Source: Ailurus styani (lineage: Eukaryota > Chordata > Mammalia > Carnivora > Ailuridae). Taken from it: DNA of 64,000 bases. Within the stretch, counting starts at the first letter, position 1; each line of letters begins with the position of its first letter. The position numbers were made by a program, and so were the translations under genes. The DNA is taken from positions 4,763,206 through 4,827,205 of the forward strand of contig LNAC01000001.1 of the NCBI GenBank assembly GCA_002007465.1, given 5' to 3'. The notes under the pieces were generated by a model, which was not told the DNA's origin, did not search any database, and saw only the letters and a program-made list of their open reading frames with translations. This document shows positions 1-11,491 of this stretch, piece after piece.

Positions 1-2289
1 GCTCATGTGGAAAGGGAAGCGGCGTTTTTACAGATGACCTGGTTGGGGCTCTCAAGGCAAAGAGACTCCTGGTCAACCAACCACCATGCTGGCTGCCACC
101 GTGTAGAAGCCTCCAGGGCCCTAAGCACCCGGCTGCCACTTTCACTTCCGGCAGGAGAGGGCTGCAGAGGGCTCCTGCTCTCCGCCAGGGAAACCTGCCT
201 GGCAGCCCCGTCACAGAAGTCCCCCTGGGGCCGCTGCACCTGCGTGGACCCGACCGCAGTCCTCCCTTCCCCCCAGTACAGAGAAACTGACCTGGGAGCG
301 TCAGGTGAGGGCAAGCTCCTCCTCGGGCTGAATGAGTCACCTTCCAGGGCAGCCTGACAACCAGGTGAGTGCTGATGTGGGCCAGTGCGGTGAGAGAGGG
401 GGGATCGGGGGAGAAGACGCCTGTCCACTGTCAGCAATGCTACCGGACCAAGCCCGGGGGCGACGGGAGAGCAGGCTCCAATGTCTAACTGGCACCCCAC
501 AGCACCCACGGTCCCTATGATCGAAGCCCTCTCTAGTCGCACACCCTTCCTGGGCTTGTAGGTCCAGTTTCCCAATTCCATTTGGCTCCTGTGCAAGTGA
601 CAGAGGGGCCCCAGGGGCCGCTGCAGCCCGGGTGGGGAGGGGGCACCGTCGGCACGCTCCCGGCATCCACCGGGGAGAAGCACAGCGGAGCGCGGAGCCA
701 CGCTCAGACCCGGTGCTGGTGCTCGCCGTGCGGGTGGACGAGTTGCGTCTCGGGAGAGTGGGCATCTGCTGAGCCGGGGAACTCCATCGCAGGCCGGACC
801 CCCCAGGGCCTGCGAGCTCGCGTTCAGATCTCAGTGCACTGAGCTCGCTGGAGCCACCCCACCCCCCCGCCCTGGAGGTGGTGTGAGCCGTCACAGTACC
901 TGGCCTGCCATGGACTGACTCAAGCTTTAAATACTCTTCCAACAGCCAAGCGATTCCTTCTTGTTCAGGAATAATCTCTCTCAAAAAAGAAGGATGGCTA
1001 AAACGCTGGGCGGTTTGGGCCACTCCGGAGTGACCCAATGTCTGGTGTCCTGCAGCGATGTGCCATTTCCCCAGGGCTGGGATGGACACCTGAGCCAGGA
1101 GGCCCACGTGGGGAGGGAACCCTCAGCATTCCTGCCTCTCCCTGGACGCCCCCTCTCCTTGCGCGGCTGACAGAGGCCGAGATGCTGATGGATGTCTGAT
1201 GCGCATTTCCAGGGATGCTATCCGGTCCTGGATGTGGAAAGTGACATGTCCTCACAGTATTTGAGAACAGGGGGTCAGCAAAGATCTGAGAGCACAGCCC
1301 TCACTCGAGTCAGGCCTGCTGCAGCAAGGGGCTAAAAATGCCGTTTCATACTGTACTCAGAGGCAGGACAAAGGTAACAAGGGAAGCAAGGAGCTAGAAG
1401 GTGAGGGGCAGGACTGACTCTCTGGCAGAGATTGATCTTTTCTTTAGTTTTTATAAAAAGGCAGCTTTGAAGAATCTACACACATCTCAGCATAATCCCC
1501 CAAGCCACCAGAACTCAGGAGGGATTCCTGAACCATTCGTTACCTTCCTCCTGGGGAGGACAGAGCAGCAGTGACAGGGAGCGTGGGGGCCCGTGCTCCT
1601 TACCCGGCCACGGGCTCCCAGGGCTGCTGGCAGCCGTACAGAGCAGAGCCGAGTTCAACTCTGCCAACTGACACTTGAGGGAAAGGAAGCGGTCCTAGAG
1701 GGGGAAGCCAAAGGCCTTGGCCGAGTCACAGGCAAGGAGAAAAGAAAGAGAACCCAATCTTCAGACCCCAAGGCCCACGCTCTGCCCCACGGCACACATC
1801 TTGAGGCCCAGCAAGTCCGGACTTCTGCGACGGCATGGCACAGCACTGTGTCACATCTCTCAAAGGGCCCTGGTCTCATCTGACTCTGGTGACAAGACTA
1901 CCAGGTGGGCAGAGAGAAGCTGCCGTTGCCCTCCTTCCACTGAGGAAGCAGATTCCCGGGGGGGGGGGACCGCCACGCCTGACCCCACAAAGCTACAGCA
2001 GCAAGGAGTTGGCGTCACCTGGCGCTTCTCATCACGCCCTGCCTGCCGCACCCACCCACAAGTCAGAGTGCACCCACAAGCTGCCAGGGGGGCCCCCGAG
2101 GAGGCAAGCTTCTCCCAGCCCAAGGAGATAGATATAGGATCCCACGTCCAGCCCTGTACTCTGAGCTAAAATAGCATGAATCTGCTCTCTGGGGCCTTAT
2201 CTCAGCACCTGGTTTCGTGAATCTTCACCCCAAGAAGCAGAAAACCTGTGTCCACCACAGACTGCCCAGGCCTGGGGATAAGGCCTGAC

Positions 2290-2465
2290 CTGAGCCCAAA
2301 TCTAAGCACTCTGGGCTAGTCACCTGGCCACTCTGACCCTCAGTCTCTTCATCAGTAGTACTGGGATGATGATGTATGATGTTCATCTCCCAGGAGTTTT
2401 TGAAAATGAGAGTGATGATGTCCTTGTATGTCCTAGAGAGCACTCAAGCCCAGCTAGGTGCTTCC
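2290..2465 (+). mobile_element. MIR SINE relic
   Basis: The order of motifs follows the MIR consensus: a tract like CTAGTCACCTGGCCACTCTG (around 2315-2335), then CCTCAGTCTCTTCATCAGTA, an ATGATGAT stretch, and the end GAGCACTCAAGCCCAGCTAGGTGC. It is highly diverged, as expected of an ancient mammalian SINE. No function is inferred. Confidence 0.75.
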
Positions 2466-2519
2466 TTTAAAAGCTCAGACTAGGCCTCATCACAGCAACC
2501 CCCTCATGGGTGCAATGGT

Positions 2520-2945
2520 CATTTACATTGATTCATTCAGAGAACATTACTCACTGATTCATTAATTACTGAATACTCGCTAGAGGCCAGGCTCAGGGCT
2601 ATTACGGGAATATTAATATAACATGGAGAACAAAGCCCACAGACCTTGGGAGGCTATTAGCATGGTAGCAGAGAGGGACATTAAACAAATAATCACACTA
2701 GATCAACACACACATATGTACATACAGGAGTTCTGTGAAGGCTGTGATCATGGCCCTTCAGGAAAAACAGGAGGGAGAGTGTAACGGTGGGCCCAGGCTG
2801 GCTGCGGCAGTTCTCTGGGACAACGATTTACCCTCAGATGTGAAGAAGGAAAGACATAATCCAGGCAGAGGGGAAGGAAGAGCATTCCAGGCAGATGGAC
2901 CGGCAGGTGCAAAGGCCCTGTGGCAGGGAGTGGGTAGGTAAGTAT
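2520..2945 (-). mobile_element. L2 LINE 3'-end relic
   Basis: It reads as the reverse complement of the L2 3' end. It begins TTCATTCAGAGAACATTACT and GCTAGAGGCCAGGCTCAGGG, the inverted L2 tail. Near 2905-2930 it has GGTGCAAAGGCCCTGTGGCA, the inverse of the L2 motif GGGCCTTTGCA...GTTCCCTC. It is old and diverged. Confidence 0.7.
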
Positions 2946-3224
2946 ATGGACCAAAGGAGGATGTGTATTTGGAGAACAGAGAGCCTGCTCCTTCCCTTTA
3001 AGAGAACAAGGGGGATGCGCTATGAACAAAGGCCACAGAGGCAGCTTTTTAAAGTTTAAGTTTCAAAATATTTTTGAAATAAGAAATGTTTTACTTTACT
3101 AACCAGCACACATGTAAATATCTATGTACGACTGTTTTATGAAATAACACATAACTTCAGTAAATTCTGATGCTTCCTTATATTCTATTTCACTGGAAAA
3201 AAAAAAAGTATGTTGGACATGACT

Positions 3225-3665
3225 GTTGTAGGTTGAACTGTGTTCTCCACAACACCATGCTCAAGTCTGAACCCCAGGGTCCTATGAAGGGGACCTCACT
3301 GGGAAATAGGGTCTTTGCAGGTGTCGCCGGGTTAAGATGATGTCACACTGGACTACAGAGGTCGGAGAGGACTGAAGTCCAAGGACTGGTGTCCTTATAA
3401 GGGGAGGGAGATTTGGAGCCACGGGGAAGAAGGCCACGAGAAGACCGAGGCAGAATGTGGAGGGAGCCAGCGAGCGCCAAGGCCTGGGGACAACCACCAG
3501 CCGTGGGAGACACAGAACAGCTTCGCCCTCTGAGCCCCCAGAAGGAACCACCTCTGCCCCCACCCTGATCTGGATTCCCAGCCCCCTGAACTGGGAGACG
3601 ATAAATTTCCGTAGGTCTTAGCTGCCCGGGCTGTGTTAACTGCGAGGGCAGATGACTGCAGGAAA
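3225..3665 (+). mobile_element. MaLR solo LTR, MLT1 type
   Basis: Matches the MLT1 LTR in sense order. TGTTGTAGGTTGAACTGTG opens it (3228), followed by GGGAAATAGGGTCTTTGCAG (3301-3320), a GGTGTCCTTATAAGG stretch (about 3388-3402), and the terminal section with GAACTGGGAGACGATAAATT near 3588-3607, which contains the AATAAA-like polyadenylation region. No internal retroviral genes accompany it. Confidence 0.8.
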
Positions 3666-4739
3666 CACACACAAACACCCGTTCAGCTGCCACCGTGGCC
3701 CAAGGAAGGGTCAAGATGCAGAGCCGAAACACGCCATCTGAAGGAGGGAGGACGGAGGGAGAAGACCCAAGGCCAAGGCGTGAGGAGCTCCCACTGGAAG
3801 GTCCGACGGAGGATTATGAGCCTGACAAGGGAAGAGTGAGGCCAGAAAGGAGGAGGAATATCCCCATGGGGTTCTGGGGACAAAGGAAGGAGGGAGACCA
3901 TGTGGAGAGTGGGTGGAGGCTGAGGAAGGCAGATGGACGTGGGGGTCGCTGGAGGGACGTGATGGGCGAGGCGAGACCTGTTCGGTTTAAGGGCAAGTCC
4001 CTGGGGGAGGTGAGAGGAGGTGGGACCCCAGCCGTGACCCAGGGAATAAAGTTTATTACACGCAGGGCTCGGATGTGCCACGGCGTCCTGCGCCGTCCAA
4101 GGTTTACCGTGTTTGATGGAGCACGTGGGACGCTTCCCTCCGCCAACAGGGACTCGGCCCAGGCCAATGTTTGTTAAATCTGCCTCCGTGGGTGCCCTGC
4201 TAATTCTGGCCTAGAGGGATTCTTTCGGTTTCCCTAAAAGCAATGTCTTTAGTTTGACTTAAGGCACGAACATCCCAGAACCCCGCGCTTGGAAAGACGG
4301 AGCTCTCGGTACACATGGAATTTCTACCTGTGAAACCTGTCCTCTCGGAGGGCGTGAGTTCGACACAAAAAATACATATAAATAAGTAAATAAGGATGAG
4401 AAATAGCATGGAGACCAACGGAGGAGGGCGCTTCATGGAGGATGTTCTCTGCACACAAGTTCAAGTGCACGGACCTGGGGTTGGCCTTCAAACTTGACTC
4501 TCGAGCTGAAAATTGGAGCCTTTTATACTTAGCCATGCCGGCCGCCCAGTGCCTGAACCCCCTTTCTCTTTCAGAACAGAGTCTGGTCCTGAACACAGAA
4601 GGCTGTTTGCAGTCCCGGGTCACATTGTCCCACACAAGGACACACGTGTCCTACATACTAACATAGTCAAGCTGGCTGCTGATGAAAAGCCAACTTTTTT
4701 GTATCTGACTCATACTTCCTGAGTCCCCCTAACGTCAAA

Positions 4740-4772
4740 GGCTGGGCGTGGGGGTGGGGGTGGGGCGGGGAG
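4740..4772 (+). other. G-quadruplex-capable G-run cluster
   Basis: Five runs of three to five guanines separated by one or two bases (GGGCGTGGGGGTGGGGGTGG, then GGCGGGG) satisfy the usual intramolecular G-quadruplex pattern. It lies on the strand opposite the DOCK1 transcript, so the transcript carries C-runs. No gene element is adjacent. Confidence 0.5.
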
Positions 4773-7104
4773 AAACGACGGTCAGTTTTCACATCCCAGA
4801 GACACCTCTGTCCTTTGCTGGGAGTCCCTAGCCCCAAGGATGTCTGAAGGCTGAGTCAGTCACATTTTCTTATTAGAGACTTTGATAACTGGTGGTTCTT
4901 TATTTTGTGGTTGGTTGGAAAATCTTACACTCAGTTTGGGTGTGACATGATCAGTTCTCTGCACGGGATGGCCCATTATTTTATGTTTCTCCCAGGCACT
5001 CTGGAGAATGTCTCCGGAATGAATATCCTAATTATCTCCCCAACCCAGGTCAGCAGGAGGACGGACAGCTTCCCAAGAGGGAACGAACAGGCAGATCTTC
5101 TGACCCTGGGATTTCCCATTGTCTGGGACCACCGTGCCGTCAGCCAGGCAGACAGGCGCAGTTGAAGGCTTGGCAGAGAGGAAGAGAAGAGTAGGCAGGG
5201 GTGCGGAGGGGGGGTTCCTCAGCGAAGCCCTCCCTCAGATGCATTTGGTTGGCTTCAGGAAGCCTGGAGCAGCAGACTGGCCAAAGGGAGGCAGCCAGTG
5301 GCTCCTGAAGGGGTGTGGCATCCCTCCGCCTTCAGAGCCCACGGGCTTTCCCTCTAGGAAAAGACAGCCAGGTCAACGACCCTCCCCTGTGCTCTGCGTC
5401 AGCACCGGACCCTTTGCTGAGACCCGTGGGGTCGATTCCCAGATCACAGGGCCTCCCGCTCTGCCCCAAGCCCTCAGGGTCTGGCCACTCACTCACACTT
5501 CAACAATCCAGAGCATTTCTCTGCTCGTGGAGCAGCCCATGGCCTTGGGAACTTTATGTCCCCTTTGGGGACTGACTGACTATGGACCTACGGCTCGGTC
5601 AGCCAGCCTGGTAACCTCGCTGCCCCTTCCCCACCCAGCCTGGAAGCCCCTCCTGCCAGAGGCCTTGGGGCACCCCGTGCCCACTCCCGAATGTCCATGT
5701 GCAGGAGGCCAAGGGGCGGGGCCCGCGGGGCACTGACACTCCACGCCATCACCCACCTGCCCGAGACTGCGAACTTCTCACCTCTGCGCCCCGAGCACCA
5801 GGGCCCTGAGCACGGGGTAGGCACACCATCCCTTTTCACTAGAACCACTTGAAGCAGATTAAAACGTTTCTGGGCACTGGGAAAATTTAGGCATGTGGGT
5901 AGGATGACTTCAAATATGTCTTATGTAGATTTTGGTATTTGGAACTAAAACGGCACATCAATTACAAAGGGTTTAAGGTAGAGACAGAGGCATGACGAAT
6001 ACCACAAGCACGGGTCAACCGGCCACGCATCTGAGCCACACGGCCTCCCAGGCCATGAGTGCTTGTCTCTGACACAGAGAGCACTTCTCTCTGGTGGCCC
6101 ATCCCGGCTGCACACCGAGCCTAGGTTCCTGGGAGAGGGACCCTCAGGCCGCATGGGGGCTGAGGCCATCCTGCCAGAGTCTTGCAAAGACAACTTCTAA
6201 AATGCTTGGGGTTTTTTCCCCCTTGGGGAATCCATGAGAAAATTTCAAGGGTAAAATCTGCAGTCTCTCATGGCCACGGTTATGAGGAAGAGAAGCCTCA
6301 GAGCTCAATTTGGAAGCCCTGCAGCTCTGAAAGGGGAAACACCAGCTGGCCGTGGTTCATTTTCCTTGGCTTTGAAGCCTCTGAAGGCACACGGCTATGG
6401 GGGAAGCGACCGTTTTCTCGGGCGGTCAAGGCCCTATGTGGTTAATGCACGTATCAACGTGGCTTTGGCTTAGACTGTTCACATTCACACGCCAAAACGG
6501 GGCCGAGCGCAAAGCCACCTGGGCCTGGCCTGGAGAAAGCTCAGAATCAATGGTTTTACTCTAAAAACCTCACGGGAGATGCCAGTTCATTTAAGACAGA
6601 TTTCTTGTTTAAATTCTCTTGTCCTGCAGGCATCCTGAAGGCCTGGCCATGCTGTGCGCTTGGCAGAGACTGGGTCGCGCTGTTGGCTGGAGGTGGGTCT
6701 GGATTCCAACCTCACCGCACAGGGACCCCCGCGCACACAGAGGTAGGCAATCCACCCGCCACGTCCCAGCTGTCCTTCCGCGCGACTGTATAACAAGGCG
6801 TCCCAGGCGGCCAGGGCCGGCTGTGAGTAAGCTGCTCGGTGCTCAGAGTGTGCAAGTTATCTCTGCCTCTGCTGTGGAAATTTCCACCACGAGCGCATCG
6901 AAACAAGGACGGCGACAGCCACCAGTCACCACCCCTAACTTCACGTGAGCCCGGAGAAGATGTAAATTTGGCAAAGTGGAAGCTTCCCGACGGAGCCAGT
7001 CCTCAGAAGAGGCCACCTGGCGTCTGTCTCTGGAGCCAGGGTTGGCGGTCAGACCCCAGCAGAAGCTGCCTTCCCAGCAGTCACCGGCGGGTGAACATCT
7101 TGGG

Positions 7105-7195
7105 TTCAGAACTGCCTGGGTTAGAATGACCAGATGTGTGGCACTGGCCATGTGACTTGTTCAAAACATGTCTCACCTTCCTTTCTGGAAAGGAA
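7105..7195 (+). mobile_element. Probable MIR fragment
   Basis: The stretch CTGCCTGGGTTAGAATGACC followed by TGTGGCACTGGCCATGTGAC and TTGTTCAAAACATGTCTCAC resembles the MIR core (lesion of ...GTGACCTTGGGCAAG...). It is short and diverged. Confidence 0.5.
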
Positions 7196-8211
7196 GGATG
7201 AGACAGGAACCCAATGAACAATTAATTTCTTTCTGTTTTGGTTTTAATGATTATATATGAAAAATGCACTTGAAGTACATAGAAAGTCACTAGCATACAA
7301 ATTCGATAAACATTTGCTGACCTAATTCTCACTCTGAAGGGATGACATGCTTTTGATGTGGCCAGCAAGTGAGAGACGTGCTCACCGAATATGAGGGATG
7401 CCGAGCCTCTGGAGTCACCAGTGTCAGGGAGGGACAAAGTCAGAAAAGTCAATGTGAAGCAGAGGAATTATGAAATGACACACAAGGACAGACGTGGGAG
7501 CAGTAAGAGAACTCCTGTCAAGTCTTTACGAAAGGGGTGCTCAGAGAAGAGAGAAGCCAGGGAAACTGAGGCAGAGAGGTGGCAAGACCCCTCCAGGGCA
7601 CCCAAAGTACAGAAAGAAAGCACACCAGGGTTCTCTTCTTTGTCCTGGGCCAGGAGCCAGGCGGGACTCGGAGCTGAAGGACCCAGGCAGGGACGCGGGG
7701 CTCCTGAGAGGTTAGGTTCACCCAAGGACGAGTCCCGCCCTTCGGATCTCCCACTGAGCAGGACCCGGGGAACCTCTTGCAAAGGAGGAAACCCTGGGCG
7801 GCTCTCACGCTCACAGAGCTCTTCAACAATCCCAACTGTGCCAGCAGCTTGCACGAGATGCTCCTTTCTCGAAGGAACATTGCACAAGTAGACAATAAGG
7901 AAAAGCTCACATGGAAAGACATCCGAACGGTGCAGAGCAGAAGCAATTATCTCCTGAAATGCCCATTCTAGGGGGTGCTAATGGTGGTGAATGACAACGA
8001 CTAGAACTCACCAGAACGAACCCTGCAGTTTTAGATCTTGATTCATGGGTTAGAAAAGGCAAGACCAGATTCGGGATTTGAAACCGACCTTTCATGACAC
8101 CACGATCACCTCTCAAGTTGAAGAGCCGGCTGGGCTTACAGACTACTTGGGAGTGATGCCAACAGACTCGCAGGCTCTGGCGCACCATGTCGGGGCTGGA
8201 TGCAGACTTAC

Positions 8212-8312
8212 TTGTTAAGGATTTTGGCTCTCTTCGCACTTGAAAAATTCTCCAGTTGCAGGGACTCCTGAGTGAGGAAAGCGACGGCCAGGTGGAAGTA
8301 GTTGTTCCAAAG
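8212..8312 (-). CDS. DOCK1: DOCK1 coding exon (101 nt), downstream of the two in this window
   Basis: On the minus strand a pyrimidine-rich acceptor (CCCCCTTTTTGGTTTTCAG, ending at 8313) precedes the exon, and the donor CAA|GTAAGTCTG follows, with GT at 8211-8210. The frame continues directly from the exon at 13443-13521. It encodes 33 codons plus two bases, starting [19 protein letters not shown] and ending [10 protein letters not shown] plus a split lysine codon. This matches human DOCK1 between DHR-1 and DHR-2, about residues 1010-1050 by my count. The two exons total 180 nt, so skipping both together would keep the frame while skipping either one would not. The next exon in the protein (starting YGDMRRQIGFEIRD) was looked for below position 8212 and not found, so it lies outside the window. 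No disruption is seen; this looks like a functional copy. Confidence 0.93.
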
Positions 8313-8970
8313 CTGAAAACCAAAAAGGGGGAGATGCTGAGGTGCCAAACAGCTCACGAGCGGGTCTCAGAATGCTCCGAGGCACCCCTCGTTTGCGGCA
8401 CGCTCTCCTGAAATGTGTAAAAATGCACGCTCATGCTAGGCAGGGGGTGAGCCCGTGGCCACGGTGTGGCCCAGGGTGGACGTGGGCGCCGAGGTCCCAG
8501 TGCAGGTGCTCCAATCCTAGCTCCGCCCCTTCCCCAGGTGACTAAGCTGGTGCCTCGCTTCCTGCAGAGGGAAAGTAGAAGTCTCACAGTGCGCGTCTCC
8601 TGGGGATGACAGCAGGTCACAGGAGTGAACACGGGCAGAGGCTTCGGGGGCACAGGGGCGCGAGCGAGTGGTAAGGACAAAAATCACGTCGGCTCCTGTT
8701 CCGAGGGCAGCGTGGAGCCCCTTCCTTACTAGTACACAGATTTCTGTAATTTATGACTTTTTTCAGGTACCAAAAACGTACATAAACACGAGATAACTAA
8801 GGAAGCGAGTTGTAAAAACATCGAACGTTTTATATTTCAAAGACTTTCAGATGATCCCTGGCTTAACAGGCGATTAACTATGAAATGACTTTGGTGTGGA
8901 GCTCTGACCTGCGGAAGCTCTGTCTACTTAACCACAGTAACCTGGACTCGCTGTTAGAAAAGTGTCATGA

Positions 8971-9150
8971 GGGGGGCGCCTGGGTGGCTCAGTTGGCTGA
9001 GCGTCCAACTCTCCATTAGGCCTCAGGTCGTGATCTCAGGGACCCGAGATCGAGCCCTGCGTCAGGCTCCCTGCTCCCGGGGAGTCTGCTTGCGATTCTC
9101 CCTCCTCCTTCTGCCCCTCCCCCTAAAGTGAATTACTTAATTAATAAAAT
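8971..9150 (+). mobile_element. CanSINE (tRNA-Lys-derived carnivore SINE)
   Basis: Starts GGGGGGCGCCTGGGTGGCTC with the tRNA-like head, continues through GATCGAGCCCTGCGTCAGGC, and ends in a CT-rich stretch plus an AT-rich tail. Imperfect target-site duplications flank it: AAAAGTGTCATGA (8958-8970) and AAAAGCGTCATTA (9151-9163). It lies in the intron between the two DOCK1 exons, antisense to DOCK1. Confidence 0.93.
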
Positions 9151-9286
9151 AAAAGCGTCATTATGCGTAGATTCTTAAAGTCATGGAACTAATAGCCCTG
9201 GCTATGCCAACGTTTAAGACCAGGTCAAAAATATCACGATGCAGGAAGAATTCTTGGATCACAAACAGGGATGATTTGCACATACT

Positions 9287-9287
9287 N
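9287..9287. other. Single-N assembly seam
   Basis: One N separates unique intron sequence on the left from a 299-bp block identical to 13621-13919 on the right. The block begins at the very next base, which points to a contig join rather than an uncertain base call. Confidence 0.85.
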
Positions 9288-9586
9288 GTGAACGCTCCAA
9301 GTCCTGTGAAAAGCTATGAGGTTTTGCCAATAAAAAGCCCAGAGAATTATATGCAGATGAGCTCCAAATTAATCAAGGAAATTAGCACATGCAGAATAAA
9401 AGAAACAGACCAAAATGCTAGCATCTGAAAGTAACACATGAAAAGTATCACTAAAAAACCCAAATTTTTTTTTCCTAAAAAAGGAAAAGGTGCTAATTAA
9501 ACCCTCTTCCCAAGTCACCATGTCTTCATGGAACATTATTAAACTGGTCTTTGCTTTGCAGGCTTTTTACATGTAAGCATTTAGAA
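9288..9586 (+). repeat. 299-bp exact duplicate of 13621-13919, probably misplaced assembly
   Basis: Starts GTGAACGCTCCAAGTCCTGT and ends GTAAGCATTTAGAA. By eye it is identical, base for base and in length, to 13621-13919 in the same orientation. It begins right after the single N and stops exactly at the N run. The second copy is embedded in continuous sequence. This pattern favours an assembly artefact over a real segmental duplication. Confidence 0.9.
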
Positions 9587-9622
9587 NNNNNNNNNNNNNN
9601 NNNNNNNNNNNNNNNNNNNNNN
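9587..9622. other. Assembly gap (36 N)
   Basis: Unresolved bases. The right edge resumes in a G-rich stretch (GGGCGGGGGTGGAGGGGCTT), which may explain why the region failed to assemble. Confidence 0.99.
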
Positions 9623-10059
9623 GGGCGGGGGTGGAGGGGCTTCCAACTGCTCCCGGAGGGAAAGAGCCTGGACAGAGCTCCCATCACACGTCCAAGCTCG
9701 AAAGGCCTTCCGCAGTCTTTAGAAGAAACCTGGCGGTGTCGGTTTTCTCGTTTACCAAATAGGAAAAATATTTATTATATCAAGTGAGATAGTTGCAAAA
9801 GGCTACATAAAAGTAAGACGAAAACAGTAGCAACTCTATTTGTGGTCACCTGTGAAGTGAGTGGGAATTTTAGAGCACAGTTGTAAGACGGGGTGCTCTT
9901 CCATTTACCTAATACTTTTCATGAACTGGGCACTTTCTTTAGTAAGACAGCAGCTCATTTGATCGCTGCAGAATTACCCAGGTAAGTGCTGTGCCCCTGA
10001 CTCTCGGATGCGATCCGGAGACGCGCCCAAAGCCAGGGGTTCCATGTGAAGCGGATGGA

Positions 10060-10222
10060 CAGTCTCGAGTCCGGCGGCCTGGGATGGAGCCCATGTCCCA
10101 TGTCAGGCTTCCTGCTCAGCGGGGAGTCTGTTTCTTTCTCTCCCTCCCGCTGCCCTCCCCCTGCTCATACTCACTCTCTCATGCACTCTCTCTCTTAAAA
10201 AATCAAAAGTCTTTAAAAAAAG
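10060..10222 (+). mobile_element. Degenerate CanSINE fragment
   Basis: The 3' half is recognisable: CCTGGGATGGAGCCC, CTTCCTGCTCAGCGGGGAGT, then the CT-rich stretch and the tail CTCTCTCTTAAAAAATC. The tRNA-like head is too diverged or truncated to place, so the left boundary is approximate. Confidence 0.75.
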
Positions 10223-11154
10223 GGTCTTAAAAAATCACATAAAAACACAAGCCAATAAACAGTACACCCTTTGTGATTTGAGGGACGCCAAGCTGTGACT
10301 GGGGGTCTGAGGACTAGACAGTAGTAATGATGTAAGCTTGGTGTGGGCCGCTTTACTGCAGGTATGTGGGAGAAAGTTCCTGTCTGTAGGAAACACACAC
10401 TACAACACTGGGGGGTGTTAGGGGAAGAGTCCTCTGCACTGTATTGCCAGGAATGGCCGGGCCAGAGCACAGGGACGCAGAAGGGGAAGTGGCCGGCAGC
10501 CTTAGGCTTGATGAGTTCAAGGGGAAGGAGGCATCAGGAGACAGAACTGTGTAGTGAACACGAGGATTAAGAACATAAAAGTGTGCCTCGTCGGAGCACC
10601 AGCTGCCCGGGCTCACACCGCAGGCCGCCACTGCCATATGGCACCCAAGCCCTCCACCCAAGGGTGGGCGGGTGGGGGCGCTGCCTGGTGGAACGGCAGT
10701 CCCGGTGCACTTCATGCTTGCCAAGGGCCAAGGTGCTATGTTGGCCCCGAGAGCACAGGGCTGCTGAGGTGGGTGCACGTGGGGGAAGCAGCCTGGGGAC
10801 CTTCCTCAGGAGACAGTGAAGGGAAGCAGGGATAAGGGAGATGCTAGGGAAAAGGAGCCCACGCTCGCCGCAGGCACTCTTCCCACCCACGACCGTCTAC
10901 CGGCGAGTGCGGGGTGAGGCTCGTAGGGCGAAAACGGAAAACCGTCACGAGGGACACAAAAAGAAGACCTAAATATTCCTGTAGGGGAAGGGAAAAAAGA
11001 AACACTGCAAAGTATTCCCCGCCATCCTGTAACGTTTCCCCTACGTTTATTTATAAACTCCATGGGCTTCCCAATTAAAAATAAATGCAGCATTTTAAAA
11101 AAGTAAGGTTAACGAGCTGATCTTGCATTTCATATGGAAGAGGAAATACAAAAG

Positions 11155-11351
11155 GGGCACCTGGGTGGCTCAGTGGATTAAACCTCTGCCTTTGGCTCAG
11201 GTCCTGACCTCAGGGTCCTGGGACTGAGCCCCATCTCAGGATCTCTGCTCAGTGGGGTGTCTGCTTCTCTCTCTGTCTAGGTCTGCCACTCCCCCTGCTT
11301 GTGCTCTCTCTCAGTCAAATAAACAAAATCTTAAAAAAAAAAAAAATGGAA
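11155..11351 (+). mobile_element. CanSINE with perfect target-site duplication
   Basis: Begins GGGCACCTGGGTGGCTCAGT and ends in a long A tail. The 14-bp target AGGAAATACAAAAG occurs exactly at 11141-11154 and 11352-11365, so the insertion is fairly young. It landed inside an older L1 relic. Confidence 0.95.
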
Positions 11352-11464
11352 AGGAAATACAAAAGAAGAGCCAAGATAATTCTGCAACGGCACACTAATA
11401 GGGAACTTCCGGCTCTACTAGCAGGGTATAAAACCAGGAGGTAATAACACAGGAAATAGAACGG

Positions 11465-11491
11465 ACACACACACACACACACACACACACA
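11465..11491 (+). repeat. (AC)n microsatellite
   Basis: About 13-14 uninterrupted AC units within the L1 relic. Confidence 0.98.

Larger units (their letters stand above)
1..8211 (-). other. DOCK1: Partial DOCK1 intron (3'-ward of the 8212-8312 exon)
   Basis: This stretch follows the donor at 8211. It contains no recognisable exon: I looked for the next DOCK1 segment and for splice-flanked conserved frames. The sequence is mostly unique and GC-rich, with an L2, MIR and MLT1 copy between 2.3 and 3.7 kb. The long open frames around 1-1.1 kb and 3.3-4.2 kb run through GC-rich or repeat sequence, have no recognised domain, and overlap each other on opposite strands, so I treat them as chance. 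Confidence 0.8.

Noticed and set aside
337..1107. 256-codon open frame on the minus strand
   Set aside because: GC-rich intron with several overlapping frames on both strands. No domain, splice sites or similarity recognised.
5119..5736. 205-codon open frame on the plus strand
   Set aside because: Low-complexity, P/G/S-rich translation with no recognised family, in GC-rich intron. No splice or promoter evidence.
1..8211. Next DOCK1 exon (YGDMRRQIGFEIRD segment)
   Set aside because: Its reverse complement was sought and not found, so it must lie to the left of the window.
9288..9586. Real segmental duplication of intron sequence
   Set aside because: Perfect identity and boundaries exactly at Ns make an assembly artefact far more likely.
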